Shown here: positions 23,922 to 37,400 of the stretch, in pieces
How positions within the stretch are numbered: the stretch's first letter is position 1
Layout of the letters: every line of letters starts with the position of its first letter
Source: Monocercomonoides exilis
Taxonomy: Eukaryota; Preaxostyla; Oxymonadida; Polymastigidae
Reading direction: 5' to 3'
DNA: 64,000 bases
NCBI GenBank assembly: GCA_001643675.2
Contig: LSRY02000003.1
Span: 610,001 to 674,000 of the forward strand
Position numbers and translations under genes: made by a program
Notes under the pieces: model-generated
Databases searched by the model: none
The model's input: the letters and a program-made list of their open reading frames with translations, nothing else
What the model was told of the DNA's origin: nothing

Positions 23922-24662
23922 GTGAAAAAAGAAGAAGAAGAAGAAAGAAAGAAAATAACGAACGATGTTGTTACAATTGGAACATAAACGTCAGAAACAG
24001 CAAATGAAGGATGAAAAAGAGAATAAAGAAGACTTTGTCAACATTATTTTGAAAAGATGTTATTTGATGAGTTATCAAATATTTTTGTATGTTATCGATA
24101 TGCGTAATTTTTCTTATTCTTTTTCTTATTCTTTTTCTAATTCTTTTTCAACTTCTTTTTTTCGTTTTTTTCTTATGAATCAAACTGCTTAAAACTTGTT
24201 TTCCGAGTATTTTTTTTGAATGTTTTTATGATTTCTATAAATGCAATTTTTATGAATTTGAATGTTGTCTTTCAACATATTTGTGATGATGATGATGAAA
24301 ACAAGTTTATTTGTAAAGTTCCAAATATTTTTTTAGTTTATTATTTCAACAATCGGGCATGTTGTTTGTAATCGTTGTGACGGATTGTTGATATTTTTTA
24401 AAAATTGAAATCATTCGATTATTAGTATTTTATATATCGAATTCTCCCTTTTCATTTTCGATTTTATTTCCTTTCATTCCGGATTGTTTTTATTTTAAGT
24501 TTGATGACATTGGCATTTTGTGTTAGAAGTATTCACTTCATTGATGTTTTCATAAATCTTATTGAATAAAAAATAAAAATAAAAATAAAAAAATTTTTTT
24601 ATTAAAAAACTTTGTGAACAACAACAATATTACTCATATTTAATGGAGATGCAAGCTCATGT
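23922..24662. other. AT-rich intergenic region after the HECT gene
   Basis: About 740 bp. It contains an (A)AAATAA-rich stretch at about 24565-24600, suitable for polyadenylation, and a repeated TTCTTTTTCTTA motif near 24111-24160. No gene is seen. Confidence 0.5.
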
Positions 24663-25130
24663 TCAGAGGATAGCATTAAAACATAGAAATTTTTTGAATT
24701 CTTTTTTTTTCCTGATTCCATCAACAATGTGAATGAAACTGTTTGAGTTAAACTGTTCTTCGAAATCATCTCCAATCCTTTTCTTCTTTTCCGTTTTCAT
24801 AATAAAGGCAACTGTTTGATGAAGATTTTGCAATTCAGACAAACTGCTTTGAATCAAACAGAGAAGGAAGCTTCTAAATCTACTGTGAAAGGAAAGAATG
24901 AAAAAAAAAATTGATTTGCATCCGTTTCACTTGTTTTCTTCCTCTTTGTCAATCTCAACTGGAGAGCATCTGAATTGTTTATCAATCCACAATGAACTAA
25001 GATTGTTGAAAAGAACACACTGAAAATCAAAAGAGGAAGTGAGGTCGTAAAATCCATTTAAAGCAAAGAAGAAGAACATTGATGGATGAAAAATTGTGAA
25101 GAAAAGGGAGAGAATATCAATTTCGTTAGT
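24663..25130 (-). CDS. Part of a possible spliced gene of unknown function
   Basis: Two open segments on the minus strand join in phase. Exon 24931-25130 is preceded by an acceptor-like ATTGCAG, and exon 24663-24882 ends in TGA. Between them is a 48-nt intron with donor GTGAAA and acceptor TTTCACAG. The joined 139-residue product is helical and Lys/Glu-rich towards the C-terminus (MKTEKKKRIGDDFEEQF). A candidate upstream donor GTTTGAAT lies just beyond 25160, but no clear 5' exon could be built, so the gene is incomplete as described. I do not recognise the product. It could be a decayed gene rather than an active one. Confidence 0.32.
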
Positions 25131-26178
25131 CTGCAATGATTACTCCTTCTGCTATGCAAATTAAAAAGTTTATGAGATTCAAACCTTTCGTTTGATTAAT
25201 ACAAAATCGAGATATCATACAGATGAGCAGGGTGGAAGAAATGAAAAAGGAACAAATAATGAATAGAAGCATTGAAATGGGTCATTTGTTCTAAAGGAAA
25301 GGCAGAGAAGAAGAGAAAGAAGGAATAAAAACAATTCTTAGAACGACCTCCTCTTGTTTTGATTCGTTTTCGTTTCGTTAATCAAAAAAGTTAATTTTTA
25401 GAAGAATTTGACAGCTTTCATTTTTTCTTTCAGAGAAGCCTGCTCAAAATCGAACGTTCTTCAAAGATTATTGAAACTTCAAATGCTCATCAAAACAGGA
25501 AAGACTGAAGACGATAAGTTGGCAAATCTGTCGGAGGGATGCTTTCTGGTGATGAACGATCCCCATTTTCTAAGAATAATAGAAATCTCATATTTCATAA
25601 ACTTATAATATATATATATATTGAGATTTTCTAATATATATTCCAATGATTTGTGCAATGCCTGTTGGAATAGTCTGCATTCTCGAGAAGTTTTTGAATC
25701 GTTTTATTTCAATGTGATTTTGCAGTTGCGTATTGGGCAAACAATTCAGTTTTTCATTCACTTTTGTGACAAAAAAAGAAAATCATTCCAGAAACTATTC
25801 CAAACTGAAGATTCAATTATTGTTCCAATTTCATTATTTTTCATTTCTTTCTTTTTTTTTTTGATCTGAAAATTCCTTTTATTCCATATTTTTTTTGTAA
25901 AATCGTTCGAGATTTTTGAAATTTCAAATGGAAGAACAAATGAAAACAGAGCCGAAAGAAGTATGCTCATTTTTTTGAATGGGATTTAACTTCGTTAGCA
26001 ATTGTCAACTATCTTCCCTTTTGTGAAATGATTTCAACAATTGTGGTTGCTTGATGACTACGATTCAATTTGGGATTTGTGAAAGGCTTCACTGACAGTG
26101 AAATACACAGAATTGCAGTCATTGTTAAGTTTGAATTCTCGTTGAATTAAATTTCTTTTCTATTCAATTTTTTCAAAG
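25131..26178. other. Intergenic region with a coding-like fragment
   Basis: About 1 kb. On the plus strand an acceptor-like CTTTCAG (about 25430) is followed by about 50 open codons with ordinary composition (including KTGKTEDDKLANLSEG), ending near 25605. It has no start or partner exon and may be a gene remnant. A short open stretch beginning with an ATG at about 25929 might be a 5' exon of the gene at 26179-27500, but its donor phase does not match. Confidence 0.35.
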
Positions 26179-27500
26179 ATTCGCTTGTCGAATTGAAACA
26201 AAGTTCTGCAACTAAACAAAAGGTTGTAGTTGAGAAAATGGATGAACTGATGAAGGACATCAATCAAGAAGAATTCACATTTATTTTCACAACTGAAATG
26301 ATGGATAAAATAGATAAAATGATTGAAGAAAAGAAAATCACTCTTGAAAATGCTCTTTGGCTGTTGAAGTGTGTTGGACAATGCGAAGTGCTTAAAATAT
26401 TGTGGAATGGCTCTTTTTATTTTTCTTTGCTGTGCAGAAGATTTGAGAGGATGATTGTCGATGAAGATAAAAAGAAAAAAGAAGATAAAAACGAAAAGCT
26501 TATGATTGACCTTTGCGAGTGTTATATGTTTCACTACGATCGAGATTTATCAGAAATTCTTCCTATTATCTTGCCTTGTGTTCTGAATGTTGCATTAAAG
26601 AAAGAGGAAAGCGAAGAAACTCTGAAAGAAGTCGAAATTGCGTTGTTAGCAATAAGTTGCACTGGATATTGGAGGGCATGAACGTTTCTATTTTGTTTTT
26701 GACGCAATTGGATTATTTTTCTCGTTTTTGTGCAGAAAATGCAAAAAGAACTGTATTTGAACGAAATCAAAGAGATCGTCCAATATCATCAGGAACATCA
26801 CAATCTGACACCGCTTGCATATCAATCTACTTGGAAATTTTTGATAACCAGATTATACAAAGACAAAAGCTTGAGTGAAGTTTTTGTGAATGAACTGCAT
26901 TTTTCGAGGGAAGCAGCAAGAGAATTAGAAGAACCTGAAAAGCATGTTGATTGGAAGATAAAGGAAAACGAAATGAAAAAAACAAAAGAAGTGAAGGAAA
27001 TATCGAAATGGATTGAAATGGTTGATGACTTTTTTGAATATTCTGAGCAATGGAATGACGAATGTGTTGTGCTTGTTCGTTGTCTCTCCAAGCTGTGCGT
27101 CATGGCAAGAGAGAATTTCAAAGCAATAGTCATTGAATATTGCGAAATATTTTCTTCCATCATATGTAGCCAGCCAGTTTTGGCTGTTGCGAATGATGTA
27201 TTGAAAGGCGGGGTATTTGATTTCTTTATGGAGGAACTCTGTCATTCAACAGTTGAACACGACGTTATGCGTTTTTGCTTGAATTTCTTTTATGAACTTT
27301 CGGAAACATTCAAAGAATATTCATTCTTAGGAGATAATAGCGAAGAGTGGAAGCAAATAAAAAGAATGACATTTAAAAAAATGGAAGAAAAAGGATACGA
27401 AAGTCTCTTCACCAGCTTTTATGGAGTGATTTCTTTCATGAATCACGAAGATTGTGAAGACAATTCTTTACATATGGCTGACTATTTTGTGAATGCTTAA
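26179..27500 (+). CDS. Unrecognised helical family protein, copy C
   Basis: The exons 26179-26675 and 26736-27500 (TAA stop) encode at least 420 residues homologous to the genes at 3393-4858 and 25-1446. Shared blocks are FTTEMMDKIDKM, IDLCECY, YHQEHHNLTPLAYQS, NELHFSREAARELEE and, at the C-terminus, GYESLFTSFYG. Splicing at the position used by the paralogues is needed because the first exon otherwise runs into TGA at 26679-26681. Here the 60-nt intron starts with GCATGA rather than GT and ends with TTTGTGCAG. The 5' exon is not resolved: the acceptor CAAAG at 26174-26178 requires a phase-1 donor that I could not place. If that exon is lost, translation could begin at the ATG at 26239. The function is unknown. 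Confidence 0.62.
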
Positions 27501-28432
<932 letters not shown>

Positions 28433-31400
28433 CTACTGAAATAGCATTTCAAATTGCTTTGAACAGCTTAATGAGGAGAATTTTGCCTCCTGAGCTTTCA
28501 TTTGGGCTCCAGACGTCTTTTCAAACGCGAGCTGGCTCTGAAAAGGAGCAGAGTGCTTGTGGCTCAGCGAATATGATTGCTTGTGAGAAGCCAAACTCGC
28601 ACCCAAAATCGATGCCAGCGTTCGCACGCAAACAGGAAGCGAGGCATACGGACTGTGCATCGATAGCGACGGAGGCCCAAACGATGGAGACAAGAAATAG
28701 CCAGAAGAAACACGATCGCAGCTGTCTGGCCCAAGAAGAGGAAGCGAGAAAAAGTATTCACGATTGTTGCCGAGCACTTGCGGTTGCATAGGATAAGAGC
28801 ACCCTTTGCCAGACTGGGTAGAGGAGTCGCTCTCTGACCGCGGGGATCCAACAGATGTGACTGAGGAGCGTGTGGAAAGAGAAGGCGAGTGGCTTTTCCG
28901 ATTCTGCTGAAGAGGAGACGCACGATCGCTCTGCGCTGCAGAAAGCGGAGTTGGCTGAACTTCTCTTAAGTTGAGAACTCCTCCGCTTGTATTATCCATC
29001 ACTGACTGTGTCATTGATTGCTTTTGATTTCTTGTACATTTAACGTCTCTCCATATCCAATACCTTCGTAATTGAGCTAAAATATTATAAGCAACAGGAT
29101 GCACCATCGGTGAACGATTTGCTGACAGCAGCTCTGTTTGAACTTTTGCCATCTGCCATTGCATGGCCTTTGATTCAGTATTTTGATACATGCGCTGAGC
29201 TCCTCTCCCTGCCATATCTGGCTGCAACAAAGGCATCTGCGTTGAAAACGCCGACGAAGCATTCGAAGCTTTAAGCTGACGAACGAGATCAAATGAAGCC
29301 GATTGGCTGTCGCTTGATGCTTCCTCTTGTGAAAATGTTGAGCTTTGAGATTCGCCCGAGAGTGGAGTTGTGAACAATATGAGATGATCCATCCAGCACA
29401 ATCCCTTTGATTGGATTGATTCTGCTTCATATTGTCTGCTTCGTTGATACCCTCTTTTTGCAGATGATGAAGAATTCTGTTGCCCTTGAGAAGAAGAAGA
29501 AGAAGAAGAAAGAGAGGGCCACAACGGAATGAGAGAAAGCAGCTCTTCAGAAAAGAAGGCATTCATCGCAACAGACACCAATGCACCAAGTGGAATCAAG
29601 CTCACTTCATCTGGTTGCGTTGAAAGACAGCGATGCTCAAACAGAATTGACTCATCCAATTGCAATGCCTTCCCTTTCTTTGTTGGATGGCGAGCACAGT
29701 TGCTGTTTGCTACCGATGTCGAGTTGCTTGCACTTGCATCCATTTGCTGAGGAAGAGCCTGCGAATTACTCGAATAAGAAGCTTTCTTTCCTTCTTTGCC
29801 AACTAGTGCACCATCTTCACAGACACCACGCTGTTCTCGCTTGTCTGCAGACATGCCTTCGCTTTCTAGTAAATCAGAAAATGATATTTTCTGGATGACT
29901 GCCTCTGGTGTTCCGAGAACAACGCCCTGTGACATAGGCGCAGAAGATATTAAAGCAGGAGAATGAGAAGGAGTGACACTTTGCAAGAAAGCGCTCATTT
30001 TCGCATTTCCTCCTTTCTTCTTTGTTGTTTTTGAGGCCTGCGCTGCACCAAAAGCATGTTGAACACTTCCCTGTGTGCCTGAGAAGGCAAACGAAGAAAA
30101 CCTCGATTTCTTCTTTTCTCTGTCATCGTCACCTGAATAGTGCCGATCGTGCAGCGAGACTTGCCCGTTCCCAATCATCATCTGTTGCAGGACGCTGTGT
30201 GCAGTTGACAGGACAGAAGTTGGAAGAATAGATGTGTTCGCCTGGCACTTGATGTTGAATGGATTCGTAGAGTTTGTAATGGAATGAGTGTAAAACGCAT
30301 CTGAAGATGTCGATGAAAGCGAAAACGAGCCAAGCGAGATGAGTGTGCCTGGATCCAGCGACAACGAGCGGTGCATTGCCATATCCAGCACACGATACGC
30401 AGACAGTCTGAGTGGCGAGTTGATAAACGACGTGATCGCAGAAAACAGATCAGCAGCAATGGGAAGGCGCAGTGCAGATCTCTTTGGAGGCACAACCACA
30501 TTCAGGAAGAGATGATACAACAGTCGAAGAAGGGCGCTGTTGTGTGTTTGTGGCCCGTCCTTCAGAAGGCGATACCACACAGTTAGAATAATCTGATCAG
30601 TCGGTGGCACAAACAGCTCCAGAAGCGGCTTCATCAGATCGTTCAGGAAGGATTCACCATCTGTGTGCTCTCCAGTCGCATACCGAAGAAGCGCCTTGCC
30701 TATTCGTACCTGTCCGAGTGTCAGTGCAAACACAGCAAGTTTCACTGCAAAGAAGCAAGCCTCTTCGTACTCCACTGAGGCTGATTGGGATGGTGGAATA
30801 AGAAGAGACTGATAGCAGGTGTAAGGCAGGCACATCTGATATGAAGGTGATTTGGGCTTGTTCACAGGAGTAGAAGAAGAAAGAGGAGAAGCAAAAGAGG
30901 AAGACATTGCATCCGAATAAGCACTTGAAGAAGAAGAAGAAGAAGAAGAAGAAGATGTTGAGAAACGGTTTTGAGGAAATGACGTTGACAAAGAAGATCC
31001 TTGTTGAACAGCTGCTGCATGATTTGCAGAGATACGCGATGCATTCGGGTTTATTTGCATCTGACTGTTCTTTTTCAGCTTCAAAGTCTGCAGAGTTGTT
31101 GAAGGAAGTGCACGCATCACAAAGCCAGGCGAAAAACAGGTCAGCGAATTGGTTTCGCCGAATGCCTTTTGAGACTGCGAGACAACTGTCGTGATGTCAC
31201 TCACAAAAAGAGGCGGTTTCTGTTGAATGTTTGAATGCGTTCCTGAATTAGAGGATGAATTGTCATTGAATTCATTCGAAGAAGAAGACGAATAATTGAA
31301 AGAGGAAGTTGGTGCATTTCCAGCAATATTTGTACAAACGTTCTCTGCTATAGAACTTGAACTGCTGGATGTTCGCAGTTGTTGTACTTGGAAATTACTC

Positions 31401-34400
31401 GATGCTTCCTCTTCTCCTGTTACGAGACCAGTAAAATGATGCATCAGCAGCGGAGGAGGCGCCTCCAACGCAGACCGCCTCGGAGCTTCAGAAAAGCGCT
31501 TGCTGTCGACATTCAGCAGGGAAGGAATCGAAGACGTTGCTTGCGCAGAAGCTCTCAGAGAGCTCTGCTGCATGACTGTCACTGGAGTCATCCCTGGCTC
31601 CCGGCCGAGTGTCAGTCCGTCGCTCAGCATCTTCAGAGGCGCTTCGTTGTCGTCCACGACTTCATCCAGCCACACGTCTGTCAGTTTCTCTCTGAGACGC
31701 TTCTGCTCAACGATGAACAGCGAGTTCAGCCCATCGCCTGTGTTTGCAAGCGGCGATACATAATCAAAAGATGATGCAACGCTGCATCTGCTGCTTGCTG
31801 TGACATCTGCTCCGACAAGAGGATTGGTGAATTGATGATGAATAGATTGCTTTGAACTCGAAGACAATGCACTCTGCTTCTTTTGAGAGGAAGAGGATGA
31901 TGAAAGAATGGAAGAAGTGGTGATCATTGATGACAAAGCAGGTGACGCAGCAGAATGAGAAAGCGTCTTGTGTCGTGTATGATGCACTCCATGTTTGTGC
32001 TTTGCATGCAATGCGTAACGTGGGAGATCAGCATTCGCATCGCATATTTCTGACTCCATGTCCGAGTCTGCATTGATAGAATCTGTGCTATCTCCGTCTG
32101 ATTCATCTCCAAACACTTCCACAGATTTGTTACAATCGTCTTCCTCCAGTGAAAGTGCAGCCACTCCGTTCTGAATGTCCTTCGCTGTGCCTGGCTGGAG
32201 CTCCTTGAAACGAGGCTGCACCGTCCGCTTATTTGACGCACGAAGTATTTTGCGATAGTCGCATCCTACTGTCTGAGACAAAGGAACCAAATTATCAGCA
32301 GCACTCACAACGTTCGATATGACCAGCCTTTCCAAAGCACCAAGCAGAAACGGAAGCAATGCAGAAACTAACACAGCAAGCGATGCATTCGTTGCCTGCC
32401 CAAACACCACAGAAGCGACATTGCGTTCACACAGAATCAGCAGCAGAGATCTCGAAATGCCTTCCGTTGCCTTATGCAGCAGACCTCTCAGAATCAATGG
32501 GCACAGACCACAGTACATACCACCCCATCTGGTTGAATCGACAAGCAGCGAAGAAGTGCGGAAGAACAGAGCGCGAGCAGATTCATCTCCAAGCAAAGGA
32601 ATAACACGGCGCAGGAAAGTGTGCAAGCAGCGAGCGCTCCAAAAGAAGACATGAACAAAGTCCGAACGGAGTAAAGAAATCAGCGCCCAGCAAACAGCCG
32701 GCGAAGACAAAAGCAGAACAGCTGGGAGAAAGCGCAGAAGGCATTCAATTGTGATGAGATTCTCTGTGACAAGTGAGAGATTGGCAAATGTTGGGAAAGT
32801 TAAGCATCGAAGCACCTCAAACAGAAGGGCAAAGACATCGTCCACCATTATTGAACGAGGAAGGAGCGAAGAACTGAGAGAGAAGAGAAGAGAACGGAAG
32901 ATGTGGTGTGAGCGGGAAGCAGCATGAACATCGCGTGTTGTGAGTGCAGAATGGAAGGCAAAGCGCATCCAATGCAGAGTGAGTGCGTATCTTTCTGCAT
33001 CGCATTTTGTGACGCCTTTGACAAGTGTAATTGCAAATGCACCGACTTTTCCTTCGGAAGGTGGAGGCATATCTGGCAAAGGCAGCTCGTATGGCCAGGC
33101 TCTTTCACCAACACGAGGCAGGCTCTGTTTCAGATGAGCAAAAGAAGAGTGCAAAGGACGAGGAGCAGAAGGAGGCGGGGCAAATGTGTTTATCAGGCGC
33201 CCAATCAAAGTCGTGGCAGAGGCCGCAACTGGAGAAGATGCATCCAACCGTAGAACGCATGAGTGGATGATTGGAATGAATGCCTTGTAGAGAACAGTTG
33301 GGAATGTTTCAGCCAATGTGGAGAGCAACGTGACAGCACAGTCAGCGTGATTATTAGCTGCATCGAACGGAGATGATATCACATGCATCTCCATCGATAG
33401 GGCAAACGCGATAATTGCTGAAGTGGAAGGGTTCGAAGCGATGTTGTTTGCGTTGTTCTTTTTCAGCAGGCTCAGAGGAAGCGGTACATCACCATAGAAA
33501 CCCAATGGAGTTGAAGAGAGCGGATTAGGAAAAGCATACGGCCACATTGTTGGCATCCTGAAGGAGAGCGAGGAGCCGATCGAGATAAGATCCTTCAGCA
33601 ACAAGGAGATGAAGCGAGAAAGCTGAGGATCAGAATCAAATGTGCTGCCAAGGAAGTGACGAGGGATGGATGTGGGAAGAAGCAATCGAAGTCTTTTTGT
33701 TGAAGGAACAGATTGCTTTTTGTGAGAAGTTTTGTGCTTCTTCGTCTTGGAAGACATTTTTTGGTGATGTTTCTTCTGTTCTGGTATCTTCATTTTTGTT
33801 ACTTGATAAGACTTTTTCGAATAATCTTTGGTTGCGTTCTGTTTTCTCTCCATCGTTGGCGAAAGAGACTTTGCCGGATGAATGAAACGTTGGAATGTAT
33901 TACTCGAATCCTTTCTCAGTGCCATGTTAGCATTTGAGAATTCACCTCCTGCTGCTGCTTCTGTTTCATTCAGATTTGACTGAGGAAACATCGATTGGAA
34001 GTCGAATTCGGATGAAAGCACAGGCAGCGCAATCTGAGTCTTGGATCGAATGTGCTTGACCAACCGCGCTTTTTGAACAGGAATGGAAGATAGCGAATTA
34101 GTTGTGATTGTGGAAGTAACAGGCGCATTTTGGAATACAGAAGGAAAAGCAGTTCGTGGAATAGCTTGCATACGGCGAGTGACTGACTGTGCCATTTGAA
34201 CTCTGCGTTCTTGCTTCACCCGCTCTTCTTCTTCCTTCTGCTTTCGCTCGTATTTCCTGTGAAGATCACCGCAGATCGCTAAAATGAAAGACGGCACCGA
34301 GAAAACAAAGTCAAGAGTCTTCAAATCTTCCAGCATTGAATTCACTTCTTCGTGTGAAATTGTCTTTCTTCCATCTTTTTTCTTCTGCCGTTTCGCACCG

Positions 34401-37400
34401 CCTTTGCTTTTGTGCCTGGTAAGATTGAATCCTGCTCCGCCATTTCTTTTTGTTGTTGAAGTCAGCGTTGAACGTCCCGAGCTTTGATGACTTGAAGAAC
34501 TAGCAACATATGAAGAGATTGAGGGAAGATAAGAGCGTGGCGTAGAAAGCGAGTTGCTCTGAAGAGATTCGCGGCTGCTTGTGTGCGACACAAAGTGCGA
34601 TTCATTCAGAGGAGAGAAATATTGTGCCTGAAGTGAGGCAGTGAGTGGAGAACTATGTGGAGACTGCCTGCGAAACAGTGCATTGTCAGAACGTTTCTGC
34701 ATGAAGGGCAGCTGAAAATGCGAAACGTCCAAAGGTGATGACAAAGATGGAGAGGTTGAAAACGATATGAGTTGGGCCTGGCTGGATGCTTCTGCTTCTG
34801 ATGTCTTGTCTCCTCTGATCAGCCCTTCAAGCATTGACACGTGCCTCTTGTGGATAATTGGCCGGCGAGAAACAGAAGCCCCTTGCTGCATCGGCGAATG
34901 TGCAATATCCACAGGCGATGTTGCAGTGTGCGGTGATAGAAACGGCTGCTGAGAATTTCTCGTTCTCGACTTGTGGAACGGAATCATTGGTGATGGCTGA
35001 CGGGGCAGCTCAATAGGGAAGAAGTTGAGCTCTTCCTTCATCCTTCTTTTGTGGCCTTCGCTCGCAAATGAAGTTTGCTTGGCGATGTTCACTGAGCCAA
35101 ATGACTGAGGTGTGACAGATGTGTCAACAGAGGTCTCTGCATTGTCCTCGCAGTTGTCTGCAACATAAAGCGGAATGTATCCTCTTATCTGGTGGAACAG
35201 AGTGTAAGGTGTCGAAGCCAGCTGCTGTGCGGACTCGTTGTAGTCGTGGATGTCAAATATCAGCTGATCAGGCGTTTTCTGCGCTGATGCACAGAAGCCA
35301 GTGGCAATCCTGTCAATCACATCGAGCGAGCGCTCGCTGTCATCTTTGCCATCCGTATGGAAATCAGATTCGTTCGCAGAAGGAGAATCACTTTCCATTC
35401 CTTTCGAACCTCTTCTATTGACCTTCTTTTCCTTCCTCTTTTTCGATTTGGCTGTATCTCCAAAAGCTCCTTCTTCACCTGATGAGAATAACAAGCTATT
35501 CCCCCACAGCAATCCCAACATCGACTCCTGCTGTCCTGACAGCATCGAATGCACTGCGATGCGCGGATGGCATCCAAGCAGATCAGCAACCTGAGGCGAC
35601 TCCTTCCAGCCAGACGCCAACACATCCACAGACAGCTGCGAATGCTCTATGCGGCTGGTGCTGAGTGCTGCTGCATCAACATTTTCTGTCTCTTGAGAAG
35701 CGATTCGTGCAATTGATGATCCAACTTCGCCTGGTCTTTTCATCCGATAGAATGAAGACTGTCTGCTTTGTGCCGCAGCTATGAGGCGTGAACGCTGTTT
35801 AGGTGTGGTTGATGTGGATGGGATGGCAGAGAGTGGGTGGCTGGTGATAGAAGCAGCAGAAGTGGATGCTCTGAGGGAAGCAGATGTGGCAAAGGCAGCC
35901 GAAGTAGTAGTACCAGAAGAAGAAGAAGAATAGGAGGAAGAGGAAGAAAATGGATAGCTTCCCATTTCAGAAATTGGCTCTCCTGAATGAGAAAACCCAG
36001 TGAAAGGCATTGGCTTAGTGTATTGCTGCTGGATGAGCGATCTTCGCGGAGAAAGGGCGCTCAAAATGAAGTCGAAGGAGTTTGGCTGAGAAGACGACTG
36101 ACTCCACGAGGAATGTCGCATGTGCACAGGTCGAGTGCGCGGAGGAGCTGGATGTGGTTGGGCGAACGAAGAGGAAGACAAAGCATTGATGGAAGCAGAC
36201 GCTGCTACTGCAGCAGATGAAGATGACGATGGGACAGATGATGAAGATGAAGAAGATGATGTTGATGACAATGGTTGTGCTGGTGCAAACGAACTTTGCT
36301 GGAAGTCCAAGGCAAACGGAACCGAAGAGATGAAAGAGCCTCCAGATGTGCTGCCAGATGAGCTGCGCAGTTTAGAACCACGAAGTGAGTGTGATGACGA
36401 TGTGTGGAACAACCTCGACGAATGCTTCTTCATCTGGGCGAAGCGTGAGTGGTGGCGGTGGTGCTTCCGTTTGTGCTTGTTGCTTGAAACATTCTCAGAA
36501 ATTGAAGTGCTTGAAATATCCTGTGTATTGCTTGATTTGTGGAACAAGCCCAAAACAGTGGCGAATTCAGGTGTTGCACCAATGATCATTTCGATCTGAG
36601 GAGAAAGGCAGAAGGAGAGCTCGATACTTGTGGAGGAGATAGTATTGTTGCTCAGCATGCGACAGTGCGATCTCATCAAATTCCGTGCAGAATGAGAGAG
36701 TTTGTGCCTGTTGCTTTTGAGCAATGAATAGATCGCACTGTGGAACGCCAAGTTTGCCTGAGGTCGAGGAAGCAGCAGCGACAGAAGGTAATCAGAGGAT
36801 AAGACAGGATATCTGTCAAACACGTGGCTCATCAGAAATGACAGCACAGCACCCGCTGATGATGGACCAACAGGAGAGCGATTGAATAACCCCACGCTGG
36901 TTGTGGAGGAGACGAGGTTTGAAGGAGAAGTCAAATGGAATTTCTCCTGCTGCGCCAGCGATTCAGCTATACACTTTGGAGCAGATGCCAAAGAAGACCC
37001 TGTCAATTGTTGCTCCTTCGGCAAAAATGCATTCAGCAAAAACAGACCATCCTGAGTAATTTTTGCCTTGCGACTTGTGAAACTTGCCTTTTCTGTATTT
37101 GACTTGGATGAAGAGAACACAGAAGCCGTTGTTTGTGCAATCCTCTCTGAAGACAATGATGTTCCTGCAGCAGACTCTGCCTGGTGAATGCTCCGCTGCG
37201 ACAAGCTCTCGTCTGTTGGTTCGACAGAACGTGTGGGAGAAATGTGGAAGTTCGACGAGTTCTGCGCAGATGTCTCAATCACCGTTGTGGCAGCAGTCGT
37301 TGTCTCGTTGTTTAAGCATCTTCTTCTGCTTCGACTTCGACTTCTGCTTCCACTTCTGCTTCTGCTTCTACTGGCTGCTCCAAATTTTTGAGTAACTTTC

